This document shows, one piece after another, positions 34,330 to 43,499 of a DNA stretch of 50,258 bases. The notes beneath the pieces are model-generated. The model was not told where the DNA came from. It ran no database searches and was given only the letters and a program-made list of their open reading frames with translations. Positions within the stretch are counted from its first letter, which is position 1; each line of letters starts with the position of its first letter. Origin of the DNA: Fuerstiella sp. (lineage in GTDB: Bacteria; Planctomycetota; Planctomycetia; Planctomycetales; Planctomycetaceae); contig JALHMY010000075.1 in NCBI GenBank assembly GCA_022843805.1, forward strand, positions 1-50,258. Reading direction: 5' to 3'. The position numbers and the translations under genes are program-made.

Positions 34330-35577
34330 TCAAAGAAAATCCACCACGACGGAATCTGCCAGCAGGAGGCCTTCGGCAGTAAGTCGAAGGTTCTTCCCAT
34401 GATATTCCAGCAACCCGCCTGCAATATGCCTTTGTATCGCTTCGCCCGCGAGGGTTCTAACTGAGACCCCGAATCGACGTTCAAACGCTTCGATGTTTAG
34501 CCCATCGATCATCCTTAGGGCGAGCATCATGAATTCCCGAGCTTTCTCCTCGGCATTCAGATCCTCTGATTCCTGAATGCAGGGCGAGTTATCTGACCAT
34601 GATCGGATCCACCGGGCCACGCTTCGACAGTTCGTGGAACGCCTTCCATTTAAGTATCGGGCGGCCCCTGGACCGGCTGCAAAATACGAACGCCCCTGCC
34701 AGTATGTTTGATTGTGGCGACAACGGAATCCATTCTTCGCAAAGTTCGAAACTTCATAATGTTCGAATCCGGCTCCCTTCAGGAGTCCGATTCCCGTCAG
34801 ATATTGCTGTCTTTCAGTTTCATCCGTTTGACGCCTCAGTTCGCCGGAGTTCGCTCGACGATAAAAAGGAGTCCCCTGCTCATACGTAAGTCCATATGTC
34901 GATATGTGGGAGAGTGGCAGACTAATAGCCGACTTAAGAGTGGTTGTCCAGGATCGAAGCGACTGTCCGGGAACAGCATAGATCAGGTCAGCCGAAAGGT
35001 TATCAAATTCATCGCTGCATCTCTGTATGGTCTCTATCGCTTCGGCTGCACTGTGCCTGCGTTCCAGCAGCCGAAGACAGTCATCGTCAAACGACTGAAC
35101 GCCAAGGCTGAGCCGATTGACTCCAAAGTCTTTCAGGACCCGGATCCGGTCATCGTCCAGCCCATCCGGGTTGGCTTCGACCGAGAACTCACCACCGTCC
35201 GTCAGGTGAAAATATCTCTGAAGCAAACTGAATAATTCCGTCAGATGGCTGGGTGACAAATGAGTGGGTGTTCCACCGCCGATGAAAATGGTATCCATGC
35301 TCTGCGGGCCGTGGAATGCATGATCAGCAGCCGTCGACTCCAGCTCATTCTTCAGAGCGGCAAGATAGTCCGGAATCAAATCATCCTGGTTTGCGACCAG
35401 CGTGAAATCACAGTATCCGCATCGATGCAGGCAAAATGGAACATGAATATAAACCGCGGTTACGCCAGATTCATCGACCTGCGAAGTCTGTGTTTGTGTA
35501 AAAACGGAAGGCTCGGCGGCACCTGGTGAAGACTCCGCAGCGGAGGTGTCAGCAGATTTGTCGTTGTGTTTCGTCAT
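34330..35577 (-). CDS. hemW: HemW-type radical SAM protein (coproporphyrinogen oxidase-like)
   Basis: A 415-residue radical SAM protein. The cluster motif is CLHRCGYCDF, with Cys49, Cys53 and Cys56, followed by GGGTPTHLSP and EANPDGLDDD. The segment FGVNRLSLGVQSFDDDCLRL and the C-terminal HemW domain are present. The N-terminal 40 residues are a disordered extension. HemW-like proteins are thought to insert heme into respiratory enzymes rather than oxidise coproporphyrinogen. The sequence fits HemW rather than HemN because of the C-terminal domain and motif spacing, but the two are close. Single gene, leftward, divergent from the DUF1080-like gene. Confidence 0.88.
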   Translation of the reverse strand: MTKHNDKSADTSAAESSPGAAEPSVFTQTQTSQVDESGVTAVYIHVPFCLHRCGYCDFTLVANQDDLIPDYLAALKNELESTAADHAFHGPQSMDTIFIGGGTPTHLSPSHLTELFSLLQRYFHLTDGGEFSVEANPDGLDDDRIRVLKDFGVNRLSLGVQSFDDDCLRLLERRHSAAEAIETIQRCSDEFDNLSADLIYAVPGQSLRSWTTTLKSAISLPLSHISTYGLTYEQGTPFYRRANSGELRRQTDETERQQYLTGIGLLKGAGFEHYEVSNFAKNGFRCRHNQTYWQGRSYFAAGPGAARYLNGRRSTNCRSVARWIRSWSDNSPCIQESEDLNAEEKAREFMMLALRMIDGLNIEAFERRFGVSVRTLAGEAIQRHIAGGLLEYHGKNLRLTAEGLLLADSVVVDFL

Positions 35578-35745
35578 CCTTCAGGTTGTTTCTTCCGGCG
35601 GTCATTCCCGGGAGCCGTTAGGGTGTCGCAGAGTCCCGGCAGTGGCACCGGATCGGCGACAGAGTTTATGTGGGCCGCTGGAGAAAACTCCGGATCCGGG
35701 GCCTGTAGCGGAATTCGAGGTTCAGTAGTCCCCGGCATGGCTGAA

Positions 35746-35776
35746 TGATACAAACAAATGGTGTGGGATTGTATCA
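35746..35776. promoter_or_regulatory. Inverted repeat upstream of the 35831 gene
   Basis: TGATACAA (35746-35753) and TTGTATCA (35769-35776) are perfect complements 15 bases apart, a spacing that fits an operator. It lies 55-85 bases before the start codon. Function unproven. Confidence 0.4.
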
Positions 35777-35830
35777 TGTTTGAATACCTTCGTGCGATCC
35801 AGGCATTCACTTCATGCTTAAAGGAATACT

Positions 35831-36547
35831 ATGAAAGTCCGGCAAATGCTTTTCCCGTGTGTTTTTCTGTGCTGGATTTGCTGCCAGCTGCCGGATGCAC
35901 GGCTCGTCGCTGCAGACAATGAAGGGCCTTCAAAAGATGATCCGGCGTTAAATGGAATGAAGCTGGTGTACAAGCATGATTTCGAAGACGGTCGGATTGA
36001 TCAGTATCAGCCGACAGACATTACCGCATGGAAGCTGCTGGATCAGGAGGGCAACAAGGTATTTGCTCTGACAAAAAGGAACAGTGACTACAAGCCTCCT
36101 GTGCGTTCTCCTCTGAACAGAAATCTGTTGCGGGATTTGAAACTCGGTTCATTTGTCATGGACATTCGCCTGCAATCAACGATTCCTGATTACGATCATC
36201 GCTCACTGTGCCTGTTTTTCGGATATCAGGACGATGCACATCTTTACTATGTGCATTTCGGCAAGAAGACTGATGATCACGCCAATCAGATCTTTATTGT
36301 GAACGGAGAGCCACGCGTTAAAATTTCAACGCGTACAACTCCAGGAACTCCCTGGGACGACGCATGGCACCGTGCGAGGATTATTCGGAATGTCGACAAG
36401 GGCGAGATACAGGTTTTCTTTGATGACTTTAAATCACCGGTCATGACGGCAACGGACAAGACGTTCGCTGAGGGGCTGGTTGGGTTTGGGTCATTTGATG
36501 ATATTGGGAATTTTGATGATATTCGGATTTATGTCCCGGAAGAGTGA
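35831..36547 (+). CDS. Secreted DUF1080-like (laminin-G/concanavalin fold) protein
   Basis: A 238-residue exported protein. AAAGGAATACT precedes the ATG, which opens a signal peptide (MLFPCVFLCWICCQLPDARL). The mature part has VYKHDFEDGRIDQYQPTDIT, GSFVMDIRLQSTIPDYDHRS, LYYVHFGKKTDDHANQIFIV and DDAWHRARIIRN. These are typical of DUF1080-type beta-sandwich domains in planctomycetes, related to 3-keto-disaccharide hydrolases. The end (FGSFDDIGNFDDIRIYVPEE) contains a small DNA direct repeat. A carbohydrate-binding or hydrolytic role is likely. It may be co-transcribed with the dehydrogenase gene that follows. Confidence 0.8.
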   Translation: MKVRQMLFPCVFLCWICCQLPDARLVAADNEGPSKDDPALNGMKLVYKHDFEDGRIDQYQPTDITAWKLLDQEGNKVFALTKRNSDYKPPVRSPLNRNLLRDLKLGSFVMDIRLQSTIPDYDHRSLCLFFGYQDDAHLYYVHFGKKTDDHANQIFIVNGEPRVKISTRTTPGTPWDDAWHRARIIRNVDKGEIQVFFDDFKSPVMTATDKTFAEGLVGFGSFDDIGNFDDIRIYVPEE

Positions 36548-36682
36548 TGACGCCGCAGATTGACCTCTGTCGACATAACTCTGCCGGACGCGGCTCAAGC
36601 TGCGTTTGTGCGGTGTTCTAAATTTCAAGCGGATCATTCCGAGCCTGTATTCGTCGACATCAGTATCAGGGAGCACAGGAGT

Positions 36683-37648
36683 TTGAGGGCGATCGTATTT
36701 GATGGCTTGCTGGCATTTCATTCGGATGCTCCGGAACCAATACTGCCACCGCAAACCGGGCACGAGCAATTCGTGATCGTCGATGTGCTGATGGCCGGAA
36801 TTTGCGAGACAGACTTGCAGTTATGCAAAGGTTATATGGGCTTTCGGGGCACGCTGGGGCATGAATTCGTGGGAATTGCTCGCACCGGCAGGCTGGCGGG
36901 CCAGCGAGTCGTTGGCGAAATCAATTGTGCGTGCCATCAGTGTGAAATGTGTCGTCAGGGAAACACCAGTCACTGCCCCCACCGAACCGTGATCGGCATT
37001 CTTAACCACGATGGCGCTTTCGCAGATCGCCTTGTGGTGCCTGACCGTAATCTGCATGCCTTACCGGAGCATGTAACAAATGTCCAGGCGGTCTTCGTCG
37101 AACCTCTGGCTGCTGCCTGCAGAATTCCGGAACAGCTGTCTGTTCAGGGTGATGAACGTGTGACTGTGCTTGGCGACGGTCGACTCGGTAACCTGTGTGC
37201 CCAGGTAATGCGGCATCATGGCTGTCATGTGACTGTCTTCGGGAAGCATGAGTTCAAACTGAAGATCCTGCAGGAAATGGGAATCAGCGCCTGCCTGCGT
37301 TCGAATTCTCCAGCGAATCGCACGGCTGATATCGTGATCGACTGTACCGGATCTCCGACTGGCCTTGAGGACGCCATTCGCATGGTTCGCCCGTGTGGGA
37401 CTATTGTGCTGAAGACAACGGTTGCGGCCGCACAGACAATGCATATGGCACCTCTCGTCATTGACGAAATCAGAGTTGTGGGATCCCGATGCGGGCCGTT
37501 TTCTGAAGCCATTCGGTTACTGTCGGCGGGGTCCGTTACGGTTGATACCCTTGTGTCAGCAAGCTACCCGCTTGAGGATGCTGAAACTGCGTTTCAGCAT
37601 GCCATTCGCAAAGACGCCCTGAAAGTGCTCTTTGAAGTCAGACGCTGA
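36683..37648 (+). CDS. Zinc-type MDR dehydrogenase
   Basis: A 321-residue medium-chain dehydrogenase/reductase. The start is taken at TTG 36683, because AGGGAG lies nine bases upstream and the first residues then read (M)RAIVFDG, the usual family start. The longer frame back to 36560 has only another TTG and no homology. The catalytic zinc region is AGICETDLQLCKGYMGFRGT, then LGHEFVG. The structural zinc site is NCACHQCEMCRQGNTSHC, with four Cys. The cofactor-binding loop is VLGDGRLGNLCAQVM. It oxidises an alcohol or polyol with NAD(P); substrate unknown. Confidence 0.88.
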   Translation: MRAIVFDGLLAFHSDAPEPILPPQTGHEQFVIVDVLMAGICETDLQLCKGYMGFRGTLGHEFVGIARTGRLAGQRVVGEINCACHQCEMCRQGNTSHCPHRTVIGILNHDGAFADRLVVPDRNLHALPEHVTNVQAVFVEPLAAACRIPEQLSVQGDERVTVLGDGRLGNLCAQVMRHHGCHVTVFGKHEFKLKILQEMGISACLRSNSPANRTADIVIDCTGSPTGLEDAIRMVRPCGTIVLKTTVAAAQTMHMAPLVIDEIRVVGSRCGPFSEAIRLLSAGSVTVDTLVSASYPLEDAETAFQHAIRKDALKVLFEVRR

Positions 37649-37952
37649 GGTTTTCGTTTTTAGCGAAGGTTGGACTCAGACTGACTGTGCATTGAAGTAC
37701 ACATGAGGGACAATTGCGGGATATTTGTGTGGCATTGTCGGCAGCAGTACAGAATTCGGAAATCAACTGTGGTCGTTTTGCCCCATTTCCCGCTGCGGAG
37801 ATATACGTTGCCGGGAATTATTGAACAAACACAAATTGTTTGGCCAGTATTCGAAATTCAGGGCTCGTAGTTGTCGTAGGATTTGCCAGAGAATCCGTTT
37901 AAGACTCAGAATCTGTTTCGGCAGACAATGAGAATTTGTACAGAGGGTAAAT
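37649..37952. other. Leader region of the FtsK-like gene
   Basis: About 300 bases with no supported gene. The small open frame at 37725-37931 has no ribosome-binding site and reads basic junk. It presumably holds the promoter of the long ATPase gene. Confidence 0.4.
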
Positions 37953-40900
37953 ATGAACGCGGACCGACCCCGATTGAAGGCACAGTTACCTCTGTTGTCT
38001 CGATTGCAGACAAACTGTCTTCACTACCGGCAGGTGTTCGGGCAAATTCATGATCAGCTGAAACGGCTGTCAGAATCAGGCATTGAAGCTCGCCAAAAGC
38101 TGTTGCGAGAGCACGAAACAGCCCGGAAAATGCTGGAAGAACGCGTTTCCGGGGAGTATCAGTCCCGTTGCAGCCAGATTCGGGACTTTGCGGTCTCACA
38201 GACACAGGCAATCCAGCAGGGGCTGGACCATAGTCTTTCAGAGCTCTCCGGGAGGTTTGAAGACCTGCAGCGGCAACAGCAGGCAGCCCTGGAAAATGAG
38301 CTTTGGGTTCTGCAATCTGTTTGTGATGAAAACGGTGTTGATACTCCCGTCAGCAACTACGAAAGAGCTGAGGCTTCCTTCGAAAATCAGCAGAAGGGAG
38401 CGATCGACGTAATCAATACCCTCAACAGGCGAGTGGAAGAGACTGAGGCCTGGCTGGCGAAGTGCCACACGTCGGCGGATTCGCTTCTCCCAACTCCCTC
38501 GATTCAGCTGGGAACTCCTGAGGTCAATCGCCAGTATATTGCCGATGAAACTGCTGCTGCGCTGGAATTGTCCGACTCGATCTTCCGTCAGCACCTGCCT
38601 CAGTGGGTGCTGGGCTGGAGACCTGTCTGGATATCGTTGTTGCTGATTCCCGTAATCGCCATACCGATCACCGCGGTACGTGCGGACCTTCAGAGCTTTC
38701 TGAATCCTGAACTCAGAGCCCCCGACTGGAACTGGCTGATGGTCAGTTCCCTGATCAGTGCGGGAGCGGTTGTGCTGTTGTTCACTGTCATCCTGCTGAT
38801 CGCACAGCAAAAGCTCCGCCGGCGTTTTGACCAAATGCTCCAGGCAGCGGCGAATGCTCAGTTCGCATTTTCGACCTGGAATGCTCAGTCTGTCAGAGAT
38901 TTGAACAAGCTCAAAGTGGTCGCGAAGAAATGGCAAAAGCAAATGGCCCGGCTTCGTGAACAAAAGACCGAACTGCTGGAGGGAGGTGCGTCGGCACAAA
39001 TGGGGACTCTGCAACAGCAGCATGAAGTCAGCCTTGTCGCAGTGAAACAGCACCATGAAACGCTGCTGACGGAAGCGAGTTCGCGTGAACAGTTCGATCT
39101 GCAGGCCATGGCGAACTGGCGGAAGACAGAGAGTGCCAGACTGAGGGACCTGATGGGGGCAGAGCTGCAGCAGAACCTGAACCGACTTGAGGCAAATATT
39201 CGTGAACAGACAGGACTCCTGAACGCTCATCGCGAACAGTTACTGAAGCACTGGAACAGCGAGCTGAGTTACGCTCGGACACTCTGCTCTGAGAGTCGGG
39301 AATCGGTTGCGGAGACGTCCCTCTGGCCCGTTCTGACCGATGGAAAATGGACGCCGCCGGAAACGCTGCCAGCCGCTCTCCCGGCAGGAGAGCTTAAAAT
39401 TTCCTTACCAGTTCTTCCTGGCAGTGGGGATGGTGAAAATCGCGACAGCATTCAGCTGACGGCCTCGGCAGTGCTTCGATTTCCGGCTGACACATCCGTT
39501 GTCATCGAACATGATGTGGCTGGACGCGAACCGGCACTGGAGTATGTACGCGCAATTCTTCTGAAGCTGCTCACATCAATTCCCCCCGGGCGTCTTCAGT
39601 TTACGCTGATTGATCCTGTGGGACTTGGGCAGAGCTTCTCTGCTCTGATGCATCTGGCCGACTTTGATGAGCTTTTGATTGGCAGCCGAATCTGGACCGA
39701 ATCCATACAGATCAGGGATCGACTGCAGAAGGTTACGGAACACATGGAGAATGTGTTTCAGACCTACCTGCGCAGTGAGTTTGAAACGATCGAACAGTAC
39801 AATGCGTCTGCCGGTGAGGTGGCGGAACCGTGGCATTTCGTGATTGTTGCAGGATTCCCGACTGCGTTTTCGGAAGAGGCTGCCCGGCATCTGGCGGCCA
39901 TTATGACAAGCGGGCCGCGGTGCGGCGTCCATGCCATCGTCACCTGTAATCCTCAGAGCCCGATGCCAAGGTCATTTGATCCTAAAATTCTTCAGACGGA
40001 GTGTCTGCGGTTTCATGTTGCAGACGGGCGTGTGTTGCCTCTGACTGAAGAACCTCTGACCGTTGATTTCACTTCGCTGCCATCACCTGCCCCTGCCGAG
40101 TATGTCTCGCTGGTTCGAGCTGTGGGAGAAAAGTCGAAAGATGCTCGCCGGGTTGAGGTATCGTTTACAAGGATTTCACCAAAGCCAGCTGAACTGTGGA
40201 CACATTCGACGGCAGATGGAATTGATCTGCCAATCGGCCGTGCCGGTGCGTCTCGCCTGCAATACCTCAGACTCGGCCGTGGTACCAGTCAGCATGTGCT
40301 GATTGCCGGTAAGACCGGTTCAGGAAAGTCCACATTACTGCATATTCTGATTACGAATCTGGCTCTGCATTATGGCCCCAGGGAGATTCAGTTCTTCCTG
40401 ATCGACTTCAAAAAGGGGGTTGAGTTTCGGACATATGCGGCCAACCAGCTGCCACACGCGAAAGTTGTGGCGATTGAGAGTGATCGTGAGTTCGGTTTGA
40501 GCGTTCTCGAACGGCTGGATGAAGTTCTTCAGGAACGGGGAGAAACCTTCAGGACCCGGGGTGTTCAGGATCTTCCGGCATTCCGACAGGCTTATCCCGG
40601 AGAACTGATGCCGCGAGTTCTGCTGTTGATCGATGAGTTTCAGGAATTTTTTGTTGCCGAAGATCGTGTGTCGTCCCGTGCTTCACTTCTTCTCGACAGA
40701 CTCATTCGTCAGGGACGAGCGTTTGGAATCCATGTAGTGCTGGGTTCCCAGACGCTTGGAGGCGCCTATTCTCTGGCTCGCAGCACTCTTGGTCAGATTG
40801 CAGTTCGTGTGGCTCTGCAGTGCAGTGAAAGCGACGCTCATCTGATTCTCAGTGAAGAAAACTCCGCCGCTCGCCTGCTCACTCGCCCCGGTGAAGCCAT

Positions 40901-42020
40901 TTACAATGATGCCAACGGAATGGTCGAAGGCAATCATCCTTTTCAGATTGCGTGGCTGAATGAGCGCAGACGTGAGCAGGCGATTCATGAGATGCTGGCA
41001 TATCAGCGGAACAGCGGTTCGCAGCAGAGCGACAATACTGACCAGAGAATGATCGTGTTTGAGGGAACTGTTGCACCTTCTGCCGATCTTTGCGGTCCAT
41101 TGAATGCGTGGCTGAAGAGTGAAAACGATGCGACACGTCGGATCGCCGAATATCTGCCGGTCTGGGTGGGAGAACCGGTGGCAATCGCTCCTCCTGCATG
41201 CATTGAGCTGCGTCGAGCTGCCGGGCAGAATATTCTGATCGTCGGACAGGAAACCGATATGGCAGACAGCATTCTGCTGATGGCCGCTCTGAGCTGTTTT
41301 CATCCGGCTGTCATGTCTGACGGGCACCTGTCAGAGGCCAGCGAACAGGGGCAGACACCTCTCTCGCCTCAGTTTATTCTATTGAACGATTTTCGTGACC
41401 GAGAGGCATCACTGCGATTCAGCAGCGCGTTTGCGAACGCGATTCCGGGCAGATTCCGCAGCCGGGGTGTTGCAGATACGGATGCAGTGATTGCAGACCT
41501 CCACGGACAATTGCTGAAACGCGAAGGATCTCCGTCGGAAGGTGAACAGCCGGAAACGCTGCTGGCGATTCGAAACATTGGTCAGTTCCGCTCCCTGAAG
41601 CGAGACGATGACGAATTCAGCTTTGGCGGATTCGGCGAAACAAAGGCCGCGGCAACAACTGCTTCCATGCTGACCGATTTGATTAAGAGGGGCCCGCTGG
41701 TGGGCCTGCACGTCATTATCTGGTCCGACACATTCAATAATGCGACTCGATGGCTGTCAGCGTCACTGCTGAGAGAATTTGAGAACCGTATTGCTTTCCG
41801 TATGAACCAGACAGATTCGGCCAGCCTGGTCGATACTCCGGTTGCAGCTTCTCTAGTCTCCGGGCGAGCTGTTCTTTACAGAGATCAGACAGGGGTCGCT
41901 GAAAAGTTTCGTCCCTTTGCGTGGCCATCATCGAAATGGCTCGCGTCGGCGCTGCCTCGACCGGTGATGGAACTGGAAGAATTTGATGCAATGGACATTG
42001 ACTCGCTGATGATCGAGTGA
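37953..42020 (+). CDS. Large membrane-anchored FtsK/SpoIIIE-like ATPase
   Basis: A 1355-residue protein. AGAGGG precedes the ATG. The N-terminal coiled coil (about 20-190) is followed by two membrane helices (about 222-243, WISLLLIPVIAIPITAV; about 260-284, LMVSSLISAGAVVLLFTVIL) and a second coiled coil (285-430). Three P-loop-like modules follow. The first (about 500-690) lacks a Walker A lysine. The second is canonical: HVLIAGKTGSGKSTLLHIL (about 780-800), then VLLLIDEFQEF (about 888) and a sensor region VVLGSQTLGGAYSLARSTLG. The third (NILIVGQETDMADSILL, about 1092) is degenerate. This resembles EccC/YukB-type translocases more than cell-division FtsK, which has a gamma domain not seen here. 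No WXG100-type small gene is nearby. Confidence 0.85.
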   Translation: MNADRPRLKAQLPLLSRLQTNCLHYRQVFGQIHDQLKRLSESGIEARQKLLREHETARKMLEERVSGEYQSRCSQIRDFAVSQTQAIQQGLDHSLSELSGRFEDLQRQQQAALENELWVLQSVCDENGVDTPVSNYERAEASFENQQKGAIDVINTLNRRVEETEAWLAKCHTSADSLLPTPSIQLGTPEVNRQYIADETAAALELSDSIFRQHLPQWVLGWRPVWISLLLIPVIAIPITAVRADLQSFLNPELRAPDWNWLMVSSLISAGAVVLLFTVILLIAQQKLRRRFDQMLQAAANAQFAFSTWNAQSVRDLNKLKVVAKKWQKQMARLREQKTELLEGGASAQMGTLQQQHEVSLVAVKQHHETLLTEASSREQFDLQAMANWRKTESARLRDLMGAELQQNLNRLEANIREQTGLLNAHREQLLKHWNSELSYARTLCSESRESVAETSLWPVLTDGKWTPPETLPAALPAGELKISLPVLPGSGDGENRDSIQLTASAVLRFPADTSVVIEHDVAGREPALEYVRAILLKLLTSIPPGRLQFTLIDPVGLGQSFSALMHLADFDELLIGSRIWTESIQIRDRLQKVTEHMENVFQTYLRSEFETIEQYNASAGEVAEPWHFVIVAGFPTAFSEEAARHLAAIMTSGPRCGVHAIVTCNPQSPMPRSFDPKILQTECLRFHVADGRVLPLTEEPLTVDFTSLPSPAPAEYVSLVRAVGEKSKDARRVEVSFTRISPKPAELWTHSTADGIDLPIGRAGASRLQYLRLGRGTSQHVLIAGKTGSGKSTLLHILITNLALHYGPREIQFFLIDFKKGVEFRTYAANQLPHAKVVAIESDREFGLSVLERLDEVLQERGETFRTRGVQDLPAFRQAYPGELMPRVLLLIDEFQEFFVAEDRVSSRASLLLDRLIRQGRAFGIHVVLGSQTLGGAYSLARSTLGQIAVRVALQCSESDAHLILSEENSAARLLTRPGEAIYNDANGMVEGNHPFQIAWLNERRREQAIHEMLAYQRNSGSQQSDNTDQRMIVFEGTVAPSADLCGPLNAWLKSENDATRRIAEYLPVWVGEPVAIAPPACIELRRAAGQNILIVGQETDMADSILLMAALSCFHPAVMSDGHLSEASEQGQTPLSPQFILLNDFRDREASLRFSSAFANAIPGRFRSRGVADTDAVIADLHGQLLKREGSPSEGEQPETLLAIRNIGQFRSLKRDDDEFSFGGFGETKAAATTASMLTDLIKRGPLVGLHVIIWSDTFNNATRWLSASLLREFENRIAFRMNQTDSASLVDTPVAASLVSGRAVLYRDQTGVAEKFRPFAWPSSKWLASALPRPVMELEEFDAMDIDSLMIE

Positions 42021-42211
42021 TCACATCTGGTTCGGGTGACGGGTTGACAGCATCCCGCTGCATTGCAGAATCAACTGGCCGACCGGTTGTTTCCCTCTCA
42101 CGTTCGAACACACTGCGTTCGGTTGCGTTGCAGGATTCTGCTCGGTTAAATGCCCTGACTGTCGGGATCTGTCCGCCGGTTAGAGTCATTCTGCAGAAGA
42201 GGGAGAATCCT

Positions 42212-43363
42212 GTGCCCTGTGAAAATGAAATTATACTTCTGAAAAATTCAGGAAGACGCCAGCTGCTGACACGGTTACTGCTTCTGGCAGCATTGCAGGG
42301 ACTTTGTGCCAGCATCGTTCATGCACAAACGAAAGATGTTACGTGGCTTTCTGAAGTGGCTCAGGACCGCGGAACGATTTCGGTTGATGGTCTGGGAAGA
42401 CTGGATCCACTGCTGGTGGACACTCAGAACCAGAAACTGACGACAGTGAACTCATGGGAAACGAAGAGAGATCACCTGCGGCAGGAGTGGCTGAGATTTC
42501 TTGGTCCGATGCCGAATCCCAGACCTCCCGTCAAACTGGAAATTCTGCGGGAGGAAACGCTCGATCAAATGACTCGCCAGCTTGTTCGTTATGAAGGCGA
42601 ACCTGGGATTTACGTTGAAGGTTATCTTCTGCGTCCGAAAAATTCGGCCGATCGTTCCGGCCCGTTTCCGGCAATTGTGGCGCTCCATCAGACGACAAAT
42701 TCCTCAATCGATGAGATCGCCGGAGTGAGTGGTCCGGACAGTATGCAGCTCGGCTCAAAACTCGCTGCCCGCGGATTTTTTGTCTTCTGTCCTCGATGCT
42801 TTCTCTGGCAGGATGCGGAAAACCTGAACGATGCAGTTGCTCAGCACCGTAAACGTCATTCGGACAGTCTGGGCATGGCGAAGATGCTTTATGATGCCAT
42901 GCGGGGTGTGGATGTGCTCGTATCTCTGCCGGAGGTGGACAGTCGGCGAATCGGAGCGATCGGTCATTCGCTGGGGGCCAAGGAAGTGCTGTATCTCGCC
43001 GCATTTGATGATCGTGTTCGGGCAAGTGTATTTAGTGAAGGCGGGATGGGATTTCGTTCAACAAACTGGGATGCGCCCTGGTATCTTGGGGAAGCGATCC
43101 GTGATGAGAACTTCCCGCTCAACCATCACCAGTTGCTGGCAATGATTGCCCCTCGCCCGATTCTGGTTATCGGTGGCGAACGTGGTCCCGGCGCGGCCGA
43201 CGGTGACAGAAGCTGGCCGCTAATCAAAGCCGCCATTCCGGTTTGGGAACTTTATGGAAAGCCCGTCCGGATGGGACTGCTGAATCATGGTCAGGGTCAT
43301 ACCGTGTCTATGGAAACATTTGATAGAATGGCGGAATGGCTGGAACACTATCTGGATCCATAA
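42212..43363 (+). CDS. Secreted alpha/beta-hydrolase (dienelactone hydrolase/acetyl xylan esterase-like)
   Basis: A 383-residue protein. The GTG at 42212 is preferred because GGGAGA lies just upstream and a signal peptide follows (LLTRLLLLAALQGLCASIVH, then AQ). An ATG at 42017 has the same frame but no such signal. The mature part has the alpha/beta-hydrolase core. The nucleophile elbow is GHSLGAKE (Ser about 253), FSEGGMGFRSTNWDAPWYLG follows, and MIAPRPILVIGGERGPGAAD with HGQGHTVS supplies the acid and the catalytic His. Similar planctomycete proteins are thought to be esterases of plant or algal polysaccharide. Same direction as the FtsK-like gene, gap about 190 bases. Confidence 0.85.
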   Translation: MPCENEIILLKNSGRRQLLTRLLLLAALQGLCASIVHAQTKDVTWLSEVAQDRGTISVDGLGRLDPLLVDTQNQKLTTVNSWETKRDHLRQEWLRFLGPMPNPRPPVKLEILREETLDQMTRQLVRYEGEPGIYVEGYLLRPKNSADRSGPFPAIVALHQTTNSSIDEIAGVSGPDSMQLGSKLAARGFFVFCPRCFLWQDAENLNDAVAQHRKRHSDSLGMAKMLYDAMRGVDVLVSLPEVDSRRIGAIGHSLGAKEVLYLAAFDDRVRASVFSEGGMGFRSTNWDAPWYLGEAIRDENFPLNHHQLLAMIAPRPILVIGGERGPGAADGDRSWPLIKAAIPVWELYGKPVRMGLLNHGQGHTVSMETFDRMAEWLEHYLDP

Positions 43364-43499
43364 TTCGCAGCATGTGCAGTCGATAGACTCCGTAAACATG
43401 CGGAATCCATAAGCGGCCCGTTTCCATGCGACGTCAGGCGAATCACTTAAGATGAACGCTGGCTGAGTTCTTTGAACGAAGATCAGGAAGGTTGATCAA

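Noticed and set aside
34708-35235. 175-codon plus-strand frame across hemW
   Set aside because: Antisense shadow of the radical SAM gene; no ribosome-binding site or motif.
37953-42020. A type VII secretion locus
   Set aside because: Only an EccC-like ATPase is seen; no WXG100, EccB/D/E or mycosin-like gene lies near, so the assignment would go beyond the evidence.
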